DNA of 64,000 bases from Mediterranea sp. An20 (GTDB lineage Bacteria; Bacteroidota; Bacteroidia; Bacteroidales; Bacteroidaceae). The stretch is from positions 25,437-89,436 of the forward strand of contig NZ_NFJV01000015.1 of the NCBI RefSeq assembly GCF_002160055.1, in the 5' to 3' direction. The notes under the pieces are model-generated. The model was given only the letters and a program-made list of their open reading frames with translations, was not told the DNA's origin and did no database searches. The position numbers and the translations under genes were made by a program. Position 1 is the first letter of the stretch, and each line of letters starts with the position of its first letter. This document shows, one piece after another, positions 9,280-18,189 of this stretch.

Positions 9280-10668
9280 TCATAAATAACTCTCATAAGA
9301 CCGTTCCCGTCTGTGACAGATAGGAGCGGCTATTTTCATCCGATAATAACAGAATATGCCTACCACATCCGCCAACGCCCACCCGATAGGAATGGACCAC
9401 CAGATGCCCGACACTCCTACGAACGTAGATGCCAGCCAATAAGACAAAGCGACACGCACCCCCAGCGACAATACTGTCAGCACCACCGACATGCCCGGCA
9501 TACGGACGGCCCGATAGTAACCATAAAGCAAGAACAGAATGCCGATGCCCGGATAGAATGCTCCCTCAATGCGCAGATACTCCACCCCGACACGCAGGAT
9601 CTCTGTCTCCTCCGGCCGTACAAACACCAGCATCAGCGGTCGGGCAAACACAAATACCAGCACTGACACCGCCAGCGAAAACACCACCGAGGTGACAAAC
9701 GCGCTCCGTACTCCCCGGCGGATACGTTCATGCTTCTGCGCCCCGAAATTCTGTGCTATGAATGTTGAGAAGGCATTACCGAACTCCTGCACAGGCATAT
9801 AGGCAAACGAATCTATCTTGACCGCAGCGGCAAAAGCAGCCATCACCACCGTGCCGAAACTGTTCACCAAGCCCTGAACCAGCAGGATACCAAAGTTCAT
9901 CACCGACTGCTGCACACAAGTAAGAAAGGAGAAAGACGTAATCTCGTGCAGCGTCACCCGGTCGAACACAGCATCTGCACGCCGCACTCTCAACTCCGGC
10001 CTGCACACCCACAGCCACACGGACAACCCCACAGCCGACAAGCCCTGCGACACTACCGTAGCAGCCGCTGCTCCCTCAATGCCCCAGCCGAAAGTCAAGA
10101 TAAAGAGCAAGTCCAGCCCAATGTTCAACACCACCGAACCTGCCAGGAACCACAGAGGCGTCACCGCATCGCCCACGGCACGCAGCAACGCCGCCCCGTA
10201 ATTGTAAAGGAAAGTAAAGGGAATGCCCCAGTATATGACCCACAGATAACTGCGCATCATATCATAGATGTCGTCTGGTGTCTGAAGCAGGCGTAACACC
10301 GGGTCGAGCGTGGTCAGCATCAGCCCCGTAAGCACCACTGCCACTGCCCCGATAAACGAAAACGACACAAAGATGCTGCGCCTCAAACCTACTCTGTCGC
10401 CCGCTCCAAAACGGAGCGAGAACACAGTGCCGCTACCCAGCGACAACCCCAACAGGATGCTGATGAGAAACGTCATCAGTGCGTAAGCCGAACCTACCGC
10501 CGCCAATGCCCCCGAACCAATACACCGTCCTACGATAAGCGTATCGGCTATGTTGTAGCATTGTTGCAAAAGAGACCCTGCCATCATGGGCAGGGTAAAA
10601 CGAAGCAGGGTACCGGTAATGGGTCCTTGCGTCAGGTCGCCTTTCTGTAGATTCGGAGTCGGTTGCAT
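9280..10668 (-). CDS. MATE family efflux transporter
   Basis: A 462-residue integral membrane protein with 12 predicted helices in two homologous halves. The N-terminus LTQGPITGTLLRFTLPMMAGSLLQQCYNIADTLIVGRCIG is typical of MATE/DinF proteins, which export drugs or metabolites using Na+ or H+ gradients. It has its own -7 box TACCTTTG on the minus strand (10699-10692), 24 nt before the ATG. Convergent with the outer-membrane channel gene, 18 bp between stops. Substrate unknown. Confidence 0.93.
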   Translation of the reverse strand: MQPTPNLQKGDLTQGPITGTLLRFTLPMMAGSLLQQCYNIADTLIVGRCIGSGALAAVGSAYALMTFLISILLGLSLGSGTVFSLRFGAGDRVGLRRSIFVSFSFIGAVAVVLTGLMLTTLDPVLRLLQTPDDIYDMMRSYLWVIYWGIPFTFLYNYGAALLRAVGDAVTPLWFLAGSVVLNIGLDLLFILTFGWGIEGAAAATVVSQGLSAVGLSVWLWVCRPELRVRRADAVFDRVTLHEITSFSFLTCVQQSVMNFGILLVQGLVNSFGTVVMAAFAAAVKIDSFAYMPVQEFGNAFSTFIAQNFGAQKHERIRRGVRSAFVTSVVFSLAVSVLVFVFARPLMLVFVRPEETEILRVGVEYLRIEGAFYPGIGILFLLYGYYRAVRMPGMSVVLTVLSLGVRVALSYWLASTFVGVSGIWWSIPIGWALADVVGIFCYYRMKIAAPICHRRERSYESYL

Positions 10669-10789
10669 ATCTTCAGGTTTGTTTCGGGACGCAAAGGTAC
10701 GGAATTAATCCGGACAATGTATCAAGAAACGGAATCATACGCCTGGCATACCCGGCTCCTGATCCTGTGCGGAAACTGAGAAACAAAAT

Positions 10790-11215
10790 TTATAACAGTT
10801 TCTCCTCCCCGTCTTTCTGCTTCACTTTCAGTTCAATCAGGAAAGCCACCAGCAGACCGGCACCGCCCATCAGCAAGACACAGGCACTAAAGATTGTAGC
10901 CACAATCGTGTTAGAATTATAATACAAGTCGCCGGGAAACTCAGGAATGGTATTCCAACAGATGAAATAACCCAGCAAGACGCCGAGACCAATGCCCATC
11001 AGCAGACAGCCCCACTTCAGAGGGGAGAACGAGAGCCTGAACTTGAAGTTCAGCCCATACTGCAGTTTGGGAATTCCCTGTACGTGCAGGTCGGCCATAC
11101 GCTCAATCATCATCATCCGCTCACGACGGCACACAAAGAGTTCAAACAACTTGTAAATACCTAATGTAATAGTGCCAACAACAACAATAGGAACTAAAAA
11201 ATCAAAATCAAACAT
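10790..11215 (-). CDS. DUF6249-like inner membrane protein
   Basis: A 141-residue protein with three predicted membrane helices: about residues 7-28, 70-88 and 105-128. A short charged segment CRRERMMMIERMADLHVQG follows the first helix, as in DUF6249 proteins; the C-terminus is charged (KVKQKDGEEKLL). Function unknown. Its promoter is of ECF type and matches the one before the divergent sigma factor gene, so it is probably a direct target of that sigma factor. Confidence 0.7.
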   Translation of the reverse strand: MFDFDFLVPIVVVGTITLGIYKLFELFVCRRERMMMIERMADLHVQGIPKLQYGLNFKFRLSFSPLKWGCLLMGIGLGVLLGYFICWNTIPEFPGDLYYNSNTIVATIFSACVLLMGGAGLLVAFLIELKVKQKDGEEKLL

Positions 11216-11259
11216 ACTTTCAATCGTTTTAAAGGTTAATAATCGAATTCGTTGTACCT

Positions 11260-11289
11260 GTTAGACGCAGCCCCGCAAGAAAGGTTACA
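11260..11289 (-). promoter_or_regulatory. ECF-type promoter for the DUF6249-like gene
   Basis: On the minus strand TGTAACCTTTC (11289-11279), 8 nt, then CTGCGTCTAAC (11270-11260), about 45 nt before the ATG at 11215. GTAAC and CGTC are classic ECF -35 and -10 cores. Both blocks and the 8-nt spacing match the divergent copy at 11375-11404 exactly. Confidence 0.75.
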
Positions 11290-11374
11290 CATCCGCAAGA
11301 AAAAATATTCGGCCAACTGCAACGGCTATACTGTAACAGGTTTGCGCTCCGGAAAAGAAAAAAAGCAGACTTCC

Positions 11375-11404
11375 TGTAACCTTTCCAACAAAACTGCGTC
11401 TAAC
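11375..11404 (+). promoter_or_regulatory. ECF-type autoregulatory promoter for the sigma factor gene
   Basis: TGTAACCTTTC (11375-11385), 8 nt, CTGCGTCTAAC (11394-11404). The ATG of the sigma gene is only 9 nt further on, so the transcript has almost no leader. The two 11-bp blocks are identical to those of the divergent promoter, only the spacer differs (CAACAAAA against TTGCGGGG). Confidence 0.75.
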
Positions 11405-11412
11405 AAACGAAT

Positions 11413-11967
11413 ATGGACAGAAACGAAGCACATATCATCCTGCGCATCCTTAACGGAGAGACTTCCTTGTTCGGGTACTTCCTGCAGAAGTACGGCGAAC
11501 AGGTGTTTCACCTTATTCTCCGCATCGTGGGCAACCGCGAAGATGCCGAAGAGCTGACGCAGGATGTGTTTCTCAAAGCCTTCGGGCAACTGTCCGGTTT
11601 CCGGGGAAAGAGCAGCTTTTCTACCTGGCTTTACGCCATAGCCTACCATACGGCCGTTTCGCATGTGCGCAAACAGAATTTCGCTACCAGTGTCATGGAC
11701 GAACAGGAACTGTCTGCTCTTTCGGACAAAGTGGTAGACGAAGCCTTGGACGAAGAGAACGAAGAACGCATCGCCTTGCTCCACCACGCCATCGGGCAAC
11801 TGGAAGCGGAAGAACAAGCCATCGTCACCCTATTTTACGAAGAAGAAAAAAGCCTGCACGACTTGGCACGCATCACGGGACTGACGGAAAGCAACCTGAA
11901 GGTGAAGCTGCACCGCATCCGCAAGAAACTGTATCTGTTGATGAAAAAAGAGGAGGAAAAACTATGA
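11413..11967 (+). CDS. ECF-type RNA polymerase sigma factor (sigma-70 family)
   Basis: A 184-residue alternative sigma factor. Region 2 spans about residues 20-85 (YGEQVFHLILRIVGNREDAEE, DVFLKAFGQL, FSTWLYAIAYHTAVSHVR) and region 4 about 125-175 (EEQAIVTLFYEEEKSLHDLARITGLTES, VKLHRIRKKLY). No extra domains. It overlaps the next gene by ATGA, so the two are translationally coupled. The promoter at 11375-11404 has the ECF form and probably makes the gene self-activating, with the divergent membrane protein as a co-regulated target. Confidence 0.93.
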   Translation: MDRNEAHIILRILNGETSLFGYFLQKYGEQVFHLILRIVGNREDAEELTQDVFLKAFGQLSGFRGKSSFSTWLYAIAYHTAVSHVRKQNFATSVMDEQELSALSDKVVDEALDEENEERIALLHHAIGQLEAEEQAIVTLFYEEEKSLHDLARITGLTESNLKVKLHRIRKKLYLLMKKEEEKL

Positions 11968-12344
11968 ATGAACTGAAAGACAAAGCCCTGAGAAAAGCTC
12001 TGAAACGGGAAGAGAACATGCCGCACCTCTCTCCCAATTTCTGTTTCCGCACCCTGCAACGGATAGACGAACTGGCACGACTGCGCGAGAAACAGGCTGA
12101 ACGACGGCAACTGGCAGCCATCACGACGGCAGCAGTTCTGCTGGCGGGCAGCGGTGTGTTTGTTCTTTTCTGCCTCTTCGGCGACAGACTGCGGCAAGCG
12201 TTCAGGCAATTGTGGGAGACAGGAAGAAATGCCGACTACGGACCGATGCTCTTCCTGGCTGCACTGGTCCTTATCCTGCTGGGACTTGACTACATGATGC
12301 GCCGCACCTACTATTCCCGACAGAACAAGCGAAAAAGCTCTTAA
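11964..12344 (+). CDS. Small membrane protein coupled to the ECF sigma factor (candidate anti-sigma factor)
   Basis: A 126-residue protein with a charged cytoplasmic N-terminus of about 50 residues, then two predicted membrane helices (about 51-71, AAITTAAVLLAGSGVFVLFCL, and 93-111) and a basic tail. The ATG overlaps the sigma stop codon (ATGA). A soluble N-terminal segment plus membrane anchor beside an ECF sigma gene fits an anti-sigma factor, but no zinc-binding HxxxCxxC motif is visible. The role is inferred from position only. Confidence 0.65.
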   Translation: MNELKDKALRKALKREENMPHLSPNFCFRTLQRIDELARLREKQAERRQLAAITTAAVLLAGSGVFVLFCLFGDRLRQAFRQLWETGRNADYGPMLFLAALVLILLGLDYMMRRTYYSRQNKRKSS

Positions 12345-12345
12345 A

Positions 12346-12918
12346 TCAGTCTAAACGCCGCACGGCCCTGCGGCACCGCTCCAGGTTGCGTTCCGTCAGC
12401 GGATGCGTCTTCGTGCCTCCCCGCTCGATAGAACGCACAATACGGAAACCGCTCCACTTCAGAATCTCCCGCAAGGCCCGCACGGTGCCCCGCGACTGCC
12501 GGAACCAGATGTTGAAAGGCCAGGGCGTGGTGCAGGCAGTAACCAGTATGGCCCGTTTCCCTTTGTGCAGCGGCAACGGCATTCCGTGCGGGCTCTCCCC
12601 CATCAGGCCATACACGATGCGGTCGAACAGCACTTTCAATGTACCCGGCATATTGCCCCAGTAACACGGCGAACCGACGACCAGCACATCTGCCGCTCCA
12701 ATAAGCGACAACATCCGCTGTGCATCGTCTGAGGGCAAGATGCAATGCCCGCTTGTGCGACACTTCATGCAGCCCGTACACGGACGGACTGCCAGATGCG
12801 ACACCGTTTCATACATCACCTCATATCCTAACCCTTCGGCCTCCTGCTTCATGGCATCCAGCATACGCGAAATGTTTCCTCCGCACCGGGGACTGGCATT
12901 CAATATCAGTATTTTCAT
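12346..12918 (-). CDS. NAD(P)H-dependent flavodoxin-fold oxidoreductase (iron-sulfur flavoprotein-like)
   Basis: A 190-residue flavodoxin-fold protein. KILILNASPRCGGNISRML at the N-terminus is the FMN phosphate-binding loop, and VVGSPCYWGNMPGTLKVLFDR is the second FMN-contacting segment. The cluster CTGCMKCRTSGHC at about residues 47-59 resembles the cysteines of iron-sulfur flavoproteins, so a cluster or a zinc site is possible. The electron acceptor is unknown. The gene ends 1 bp past the convergent sigma-linked membrane protein gene. Confidence 0.82.
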   Translation of the reverse strand: MKILILNASPRCGGNISRMLDAMKQEAEGLGYEVMYETVSHLAVRPCTGCMKCRTSGHCILPSDDAQRMLSLIGAADVLVVGSPCYWGNMPGTLKVLFDRIVYGLMGESPHGMPLPLHKGKRAILVTACTTPWPFNIWFRQSRGTVRALREILKWSGFRIVRSIERGGTKTHPLTERNLERCRRAVRRLD

Positions 12919-12997
12919 TTTGTTTAAGAAGGAATAAAACAGGCAAACAAGAGGTTATCACTATATTTGCCCGCATAAAACATCTATTTTCAAGTAT

Positions 12998-13786
12998 ATG
13001 GAACTGCAACAACCGAACACCGGACAGCGCGTCGCCCTGGTCCTCTCCATGGGTGGTGCCCGAGGCATTGCCCACATCGGCGTCATAGAAGAACTGGTGA
13101 AACAGGGTTATGAGATAACCTCCATCGCCGGAAGCTCAATGGGAGCCATGGTGGGCGCCATGTATGCCACCGGCCAATTGGAGGCATGCAAACAGTGGCT
13201 CTGCACCTGGAACAAACGGAAAATGTGGCACCTCGCCGACCTCAGCCTGAGCAGCGACGGCATTGTGAAAGGCGACCGCTTTATCCGCGAACTGAAACAA
13301 ATCCTGCCGGATGTCAACATCGAGGATTTGCCCATTCCCTACGTGGCCATGGCTACCGACATTGTAAGCGAACAGGAGGTGAAGTTCGACCGGGGCAGCC
13401 TGTTCGATGCCATCCGTGCCTCCATCTCCATCCCGATGCTGTTCCGTCCTTTCCACCGGGGTGACCACCAACTGCTGGTGGATGGCGGCATCTTGAATCC
13501 GCTTCCCCTGAACCATGCCGTGCGCACACCCGGCGACCTGCTCGTGGCAGTGGATGTAAACGCTCCCGCCGGAAAGAAAGGCAGGAAGCGTCTGAATCCC
13601 TACCAACTGATAACCAAATCCTCGCGCCTGATGATGCAGCAAATCACCCGATACGAACTGGCTCAAACTCCACCCGACCTTCTCATCAGCCTTTGCGGAG
13701 AAGACTACGACATGATGGAATTCTTCCACGCCGAAAAAATCGTGGAGGCCGGGCGCCGGGCTGCTAAAGAGATGCTGCGTCGTTAA
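12998..13786 (+). CDS. Patatin-like phospholipase
   Basis: A 262-residue serine hydrolase of the patatin/RssA class. All catalytic parts are present: glycine-rich oxyanion loop MGGARGIAHIG at about residues 15-25, nucleophile Ser47 in GSSMG, and Asp162 in DGG of the Ser-Asp dyad. Basic residues follow (GKKGRKRLNPY). No signal peptide, so probably cytosolic and acting on membrane lipids. Its last 23 bp overlap the end of convergent nadE. Confidence 0.9.
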   Translation: MELQQPNTGQRVALVLSMGGARGIAHIGVIEELVKQGYEITSIAGSSMGAMVGAMYATGQLEACKQWLCTWNKRKMWHLADLSLSSDGIVKGDRFIRELKQILPDVNIEDLPIPYVAMATDIVSEQEVKFDRGSLFDAIRASISIPMLFRPFHRGDHQLLVDGGILNPLPLNHAVRTPGDLLVAVDVNAPAGKKGRKRLNPYQLITKSSRLMMQQITRYELAQTPPDLLISLCGEDYDMMEFFHAEKIVEAGRRAAKEMLRR

Positions 13787-15689
13787 GCCAGGCATCAGCC
13801 GAAGCATCACTCGGCATGCGCCAGTCGCCACGCGGACTGAGCGACACGCTTCCCACCTTGGGCCCGTCGGGCAGGCAGGAACGCTTGAACTGCTGGTTGA
13901 AGAAACGGCGGCAGAATGTGGTCAGCCATTTCTTGATGGTAGCCTCATCGTAGGTACCCTTGAAGGTGCGCACAGCCAGGTAATAGATTTTGGATGGCCC
14001 AAAGCCGAAGCGCAGGAAATAATAAAGGAAGAAGTCGTGCAGTTCGTAAGGTCCTACCAAGTCTTCCGTTATCTGCTGGATAGTGCCGTCCGAAGCAGCG
14101 GGAATCAGTTCGGGGCTGATGGGCGTATCTACGATGTCCAGCAATGTGTCGCGTGTGGCTTCGTCTGCACTGTGGCCTGCCACCCATTTCACCAGATGCT
14201 TCACCAGCGTCTTGGGCACACTGGCATTGACTCCATACATCGACATGTGGTCGCCGTTGTAGGTAGCCCACCCTAACGCCAGCTCTGAAAGGTCGCCCGT
14301 GCCGACAACCAAACCTCCTGTCTGGTTGGCTATGTCCATCAGAATCTGGGTACGTTCGCGGGCCTGCGAATTTTCATAGGTCACATCATGCACCTCCGGG
14401 TCGTGTCCGATGTCGTGGAAATGCTGGAGGCAAGCGGCCCGGATGCTCACCTCACGCACCGTAATGCCAAGCAGTTCCATCAGTCTGACGGCATTGTCGT
14501 GCGTGCGGTCGGTAGTGCCAAATCCCGGCATCGTCACACCGATAATGCCTTTGCGCGACAATTCCAGTCTGTCGAACGTCTGTACGCACACCAGCAGGGC
14601 CAGCGTGGAATCCAACCCGCCGGATATGCCTACTACTGCCGACTTGGCGTGGGTATGCGTCAACCGCTGGGCCAGTCCGGCCACTTGTATGGAGAATATT
14701 TCACTGCAACGTTCATCCAGTGCGGGTCCCTGAGGAACAAAAGGATGCGGGTCGAAAGTGCGGGTCAGCTGAAGCTCCGGCAGGTTGACATATTCGGCAG
14801 CAATGCGCCGGGGGGCATCCTGGGCCACCAGCGAACGGCAGGAGGCAAATGTCGTATTTACCCGGCGTTCGGCACGCAGACGTTCCACGTCTATCTCGCT
14901 CGTCACTACCTGCTCTTCCAATGAAAAACGCTTGCCTGCAGCCAGCAGACTGCCATTCTCATAAATCAGGCCATTGCCTGCAAAGACTACATCGGTGGTA
15001 GATTCGCCGAAACCGCACGAACTGAACACATAGCCTGCAATGCACCGGGCAGACTGCTGGGCAATGAGCGAACGCAGATAGGCATGCTTGCCCACCCCTT
15101 CATTGTCTGCCGACAGGTTGAAAATGATTTCCGCACCCTGCAAGGCCAATGCCGAACTGGGTGGAACGGGCGCCCAAAGATCCTCGCACAGTTCAATGCC
15201 GAAAGTAGTATTCACCGTGTCAAACAGCAAATCTACTCCCATCGGGACGGTCTGCCCGCAAAGACGCACGCTCCGTTCGCTCACCTGAGCGGCAGAGGTA
15301 AACCAGCGTTTTTCATAAAATTCTTTATAATTGGGCAGATAGGTCTTCGGAACCACTCCCAATACACGTCCTTTCTGAATAACTACCGCTGCATTGAGCA
15401 ACATTCCGTTCAAAGGTACCGACATCCCGAGAATGGAAATAATTTCCAGCTGTCGCGTATTGTTCAGAATCTGCAGCAGCCCCATCTCAGCGTTCTCCAA
15501 CAACAGCTGGTGGGCAAACAGGTCACCGCACGTATAACCCGTCAGGCTTAATTCGGGGAAGACAATGATTTCTACTCCCCTGCCACAGGCAATGATGATT
15601 TCTTTCTCTATCTGAGAAGCATTGAACTTGCAATCGGCCACCTTTACCCGCGGCACGGCTGCTGCTACTTTCACGAATCCGTAATTCAT
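13764..15689 (-). CDS. nadE: Glutamine-dependent NAD+ synthetase
   Basis: A 641-residue two-domain enzyme making NAD+ from nicotinic acid adenine dinucleotide, ATP and glutamine. The N-terminal nitrilase-fold glutaminase has its Glu-Lys-Cys triad in FPELSLTGY, LPNYKEFYEKRWF and GIELCEDLWAP. The C-terminal synthetase has the pyrophosphate loop GISGGLDSTLALL and the GTGDLSELALGWATYNGDH segment. The start at 15689 gives the conserved MNYGFVKVAAAVPRVKVAD; the longer frame to 15740 adds a non-family extension. Convergent overlap with the patatin gene by 23 bp. Confidence 0.95.
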   Translation of the reverse strand: MNYGFVKVAAAVPRVKVADCKFNASQIEKEIIIACGRGVEIIVFPELSLTGYTCGDLFAHQLLLENAEMGLLQILNNTRQLEIISILGMSVPLNGMLLNAAVVIQKGRVLGVVPKTYLPNYKEFYEKRWFTSAAQVSERSVRLCGQTVPMGVDLLFDTVNTTFGIELCEDLWAPVPPSSALALQGAEIIFNLSADNEGVGKHAYLRSLIAQQSARCIAGYVFSSCGFGESTTDVVFAGNGLIYENGSLLAAGKRFSLEEQVVTSEIDVERLRAERRVNTTFASCRSLVAQDAPRRIAAEYVNLPELQLTRTFDPHPFVPQGPALDERCSEIFSIQVAGLAQRLTHTHAKSAVVGISGGLDSTLALLVCVQTFDRLELSRKGIIGVTMPGFGTTDRTHDNAVRLMELLGITVREVSIRAACLQHFHDIGHDPEVHDVTYENSQARERTQILMDIANQTGGLVVGTGDLSELALGWATYNGDHMSMYGVNASVPKTLVKHLVKWVAGHSADEATRDTLLDIVDTPISPELIPAASDGTIQQITEDLVGPYELHDFFLYYFLRFGFGPSKIYYLAVRTFKGTYDEATIKKWLTTFCRRFFNQQFKRSCLPDGPKVGSVSLSPRGDWRMPSDASADAWLNDAASL

Positions 15690-15812
15690 AAATACCTTAA
15701 TTATATAAATGAGTAAACAAAAGTACGACAAATTCTTCATAAGTCAAAAAAAGTAAGCCTTCCAGGTTGAGGAAAAGAATCTGAATCTTTACACTTGGAT
15801 TTCTCAAATGGA

Positions 15813-15875
15813 GAGTTACGACGCTCAAAGTCACAGTTAGCGGACTGAAAGTCATAGTTAGCGGACTGAAAGCCA
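15813..15875. repeat. 21-bp repeat array (3 units) in the nadE-ygiQ gap
   Basis: Units start at 15813, 15834 and 15855. The last two are near identical (AGTTAGCGGACTGAAAG with CA or TA in front); the first is diverged (GAGTTACGACGCTCAAAGTCA). The same AAAGTCACAGTTAGCG string recurs at 44476-44491 in the polysaccharide locus. The gap between nadE and the YgiQ gene (15690-16121) otherwise holds only the next array and no convincing gene. Confidence 0.8.
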
Positions 15876-15933
15876 CAAAACAGCCAGACAACTGACAATC
15901 ACAATATTAATTCACACGTATAACGACCCAAGT

Positions 15934-15999
15934 GCTTATCGCTTGGAAGCAGGCTGCTTGTCGCTTGGAAGCAGACTGCTTATTGCTTAGGAACCAACA
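15934..15999. repeat. 22-bp repeat array (3 units, GCTTAT-GCTTGG type)
   Basis: Units start at 15934, 15956 and 15978, exactly 22 bp apart. The first two share CGCTTGGAAGCAG; the third is GCTTATTGCTTAGGAACC. The GCTTAT.GCTTGG signature also heads arrays at 29543 and, diverged, at 20766, 38695 and 48561. Confidence 0.8.
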
Positions 16000-16121
16000 G
16001 CCTGTGCGCCCGCTGTTTTTTGCGAAGAAAACTGCTTCCCGAACCGTTATCCCCGATTCCCGGTTATGCAAATCTGCACATTCCATGCAATTATCTCACA
16101 GATTTTTTCTAAGTTTGCGAC

Positions 16122-17957
16122 ATGAAAGAATACAAACTGACAGATTGGTTACCTACCACCAAGAAAGAGATAGAGTTGCGCGGCTGGGAAGAATTGGATG
16201 TGATTCTGTTCAGCGGTGACGCGTATGTAGACCACCCGTCTTTCGGAGCGGCAGTCATCGGACGCATTCTCGAAGCAGAGGGATTGCGTGTGGCCATCGT
16301 GCCGCAGCCTAACTGGCGGGACGACTTGCGCGACTTCAAGAAACTGGGACGTCCACGCCTGTTCTTCGGCATCACTGCCGGCTGCATGGACTCCATGGTC
16401 AACCGTTATACCGCCAACAAACGCTTGCGAAGCGACGATGCTTATACACCCGATGCACGCCCCGACATGCGCCCCGAATATCCTTCTATTGTCTATACAC
16501 AGATATTGAAGAAACTTTTCCCCGACATACCCGTCGTATTGGGAGGCATAGAAGCCAGCATGCGCCGCCTGACGCACTACGACTATTGGCAAGACGCACT
16601 ACGTCCCAGTATCCTGCAAGACAGCGGAGCGGACATCCTGATTTATGGCATGGGCGAAAAGCCGATAACAGAACTCGCCAGACGCGTCCCACCCCATACG
16701 CCGGCTTCCGAAGTGTTGGCACTGGTGCAGGATGTGCCGCAAATTGCTTACCTGACCCCAACAGCCCTGAAGCCTCAGGAGGGCGACGTGGTGCTGTATG
16801 CGCACGAAGAGTGCCTGCAGGACAAAAAGAAACAGGCAGCCAACTTCCGGCACATTGAGGAAGAAAGCAACAAATACACCGCCAGCCGCATTCTGCAACA
16901 GACCGGCCTACAGACCGTAGTGGTCAATCCTCCTTATCCACCGATGACGGAAGCCGAACTGGACCATTCGTATGACCTGCCTTATACGCGCATGCCCCAT
17001 CCCAAGTATAAAGGCAAGCGCATCCCGGCCTATGACATGATAAAGTTCTCCGTCAACATTCACCGGGGATGCTTTGGTGGATGCGCCTTCTGTACCATCT
17101 CGGCCCATCAGGGAAAATTCATCACCAGCCGTTCCAAGGAAAGCATCTTGCGTGAGGTAAAGGCCATTATGGAACTTCCCGACTTCAAAGGGTACTTGAG
17201 CGACTTGGGAGGTCCCAGTGCCAACATGTATCGGATGAAAGGCAGGAACGAAGATTTGTGTCACAAATGCAAGCGACCGTCGTGTATCCACCCGGCCGTC
17301 TGCCCTAACCTCAACACCGACCACCGCCCGCTGCTCGACATTTACCAAGCGGTAGATGCGCTGCCCGGCATCAAGAAATCATTCATCGGAAGTGGAGTGC
17401 GCTATGACCTGCTGCTGCATACCACCAACGACCCGCAAACAGATAAGGCTGCCCGCGAATACACCAGGCAACTCATCACCCACCATGTCAGCGGAAGACT
17501 GAAAGTGGCTCCCGAACATACGTCCGACCGCGTACTCCGCATCATGCGCAAGCCATCTTTCAGACTGTTCGAAGCTTTCAAGAGAATATTCGACCAAATC
17601 AACCGCGAAGCCGGGCTGCGCCAACAGCTCATCCCTTATTTCATCTCCAGCCATCCGGGATGCCACGAAGAAGATATGGCCGAGCTGGCTGTCATCACCA
17701 AGCGGCTGGACTTCCATCTGGAACAGGTGCAGGACTTTACTCCCACCCCCATGACCGTGGCTACCGAAACCTGGTACACCGGTTATCACCCCTATACGCT
17801 CGAACCGGTGTTCAGCGCACGGACCAAACAGGAAAAGCTGGCCCAGCGCCAGTTCTTCTTCTGGTACAAACCGGAGGAAAGACGTAACATCATTCAGGAA
17901 CTCAGAAAACTGAAAAGAGATGACCTGATTGATAAACTCTACGGGAAAAGGAAATAA
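16122..17957 (+). CDS. YgiQ family radical SAM protein
   Basis: A 611-residue radical S-adenosylmethionine protein. The iron-sulfur cluster cysteines are Cys317, Cys321 and Cys324 in GCFGGCAFCTISAHQGK, a CxxxCxxC motif. The N-terminal 300 residues (UPF0313/YgiQ N-domain: LPTTKKEIELRGW, FFGITAGCMDSMVNRYTANK, GGIEASMRRLTHYDYW) and a Cys-rich patch (CHKCKRPSCIHPAVCPN) are typical. The reaction is not known. Cytosolic. It is divergent from nadE across a gap holding two repeat arrays and is followed by a separately promoted two-component system. Confidence 0.93.
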   Translation: MKEYKLTDWLPTTKKEIELRGWEELDVILFSGDAYVDHPSFGAAVIGRILEAEGLRVAIVPQPNWRDDLRDFKKLGRPRLFFGITAGCMDSMVNRYTANKRLRSDDAYTPDARPDMRPEYPSIVYTQILKKLFPDIPVVLGGIEASMRRLTHYDYWQDALRPSILQDSGADILIYGMGEKPITELARRVPPHTPASEVLALVQDVPQIAYLTPTALKPQEGDVVLYAHEECLQDKKKQAANFRHIEEESNKYTASRILQQTGLQTVVVNPPYPPMTEAELDHSYDLPYTRMPHPKYKGKRIPAYDMIKFSVNIHRGCFGGCAFCTISAHQGKFITSRSKESILREVKAIMELPDFKGYLSDLGGPSANMYRMKGRNEDLCHKCKRPSCIHPAVCPNLNTDHRPLLDIYQAVDALPGIKKSFIGSGVRYDLLLHTTNDPQTDKAAREYTRQLITHHVSGRLKVAPEHTSDRVLRIMRKPSFRLFEAFKRIFDQINREAGLRQQLIPYFISSHPGCHEEDMAELAVITKRLDFHLEQVQDFTPTPMTVATETWYTGYHPYTLEPVFSARTKQEKLAQRQFFFWYKPEERRNIIQELRKLKRDDLIDKLYGKRK

Positions 17958-18019
17958 AGACAGACGGAATCAGGAGGGCAAGGTAATGGCATGCAACAAA
18001 TAATACAAAATATACCGGA

Positions 18020-18105
18020 TGTAACAGAAATGTAACCTCTGTTTCATTCCCACGTAACAAATCTGACGCACTTTTGCCGCACAAAAGAAAATACGCTTAC
18101 CTTTG
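18020..18105 (+). promoter_or_regulatory. 11-bp-phased TGTAACA boxes and promoter before the response regulator gene
   Basis: TGTAACA at 18020, TGTAACC at 18031 and CGTAACA at 18053 lie on an 11-bp register (a degenerate TTTCATT sits at 18042). Seven-bp direct repeats with 4-bp spacers are the binding pattern of PhoB-class regulators, and the downstream gene is such a regulator. The promoter follows: TTTG at 18073-18076, 21 nt, TACCTTTG at 18098-18105. Confidence 0.6.
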
Positions 18106-18189
18106 CAGACAGACACAAGAAAAGATGTGCCTGAAAACTTTGAGATACCAAGAAGCAAAGATAGCCGGAACAATCAAAAAAGTATAGCA

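Noticed and set aside
11226..11250. Extra -7-like element before the DUF6249-like gene
   Set aside because: AAAGGTTAAT on the plus strand reads ATTAACCTTT on the other strand, without TTTG in the right frame; the ECF promoter explains the region better.
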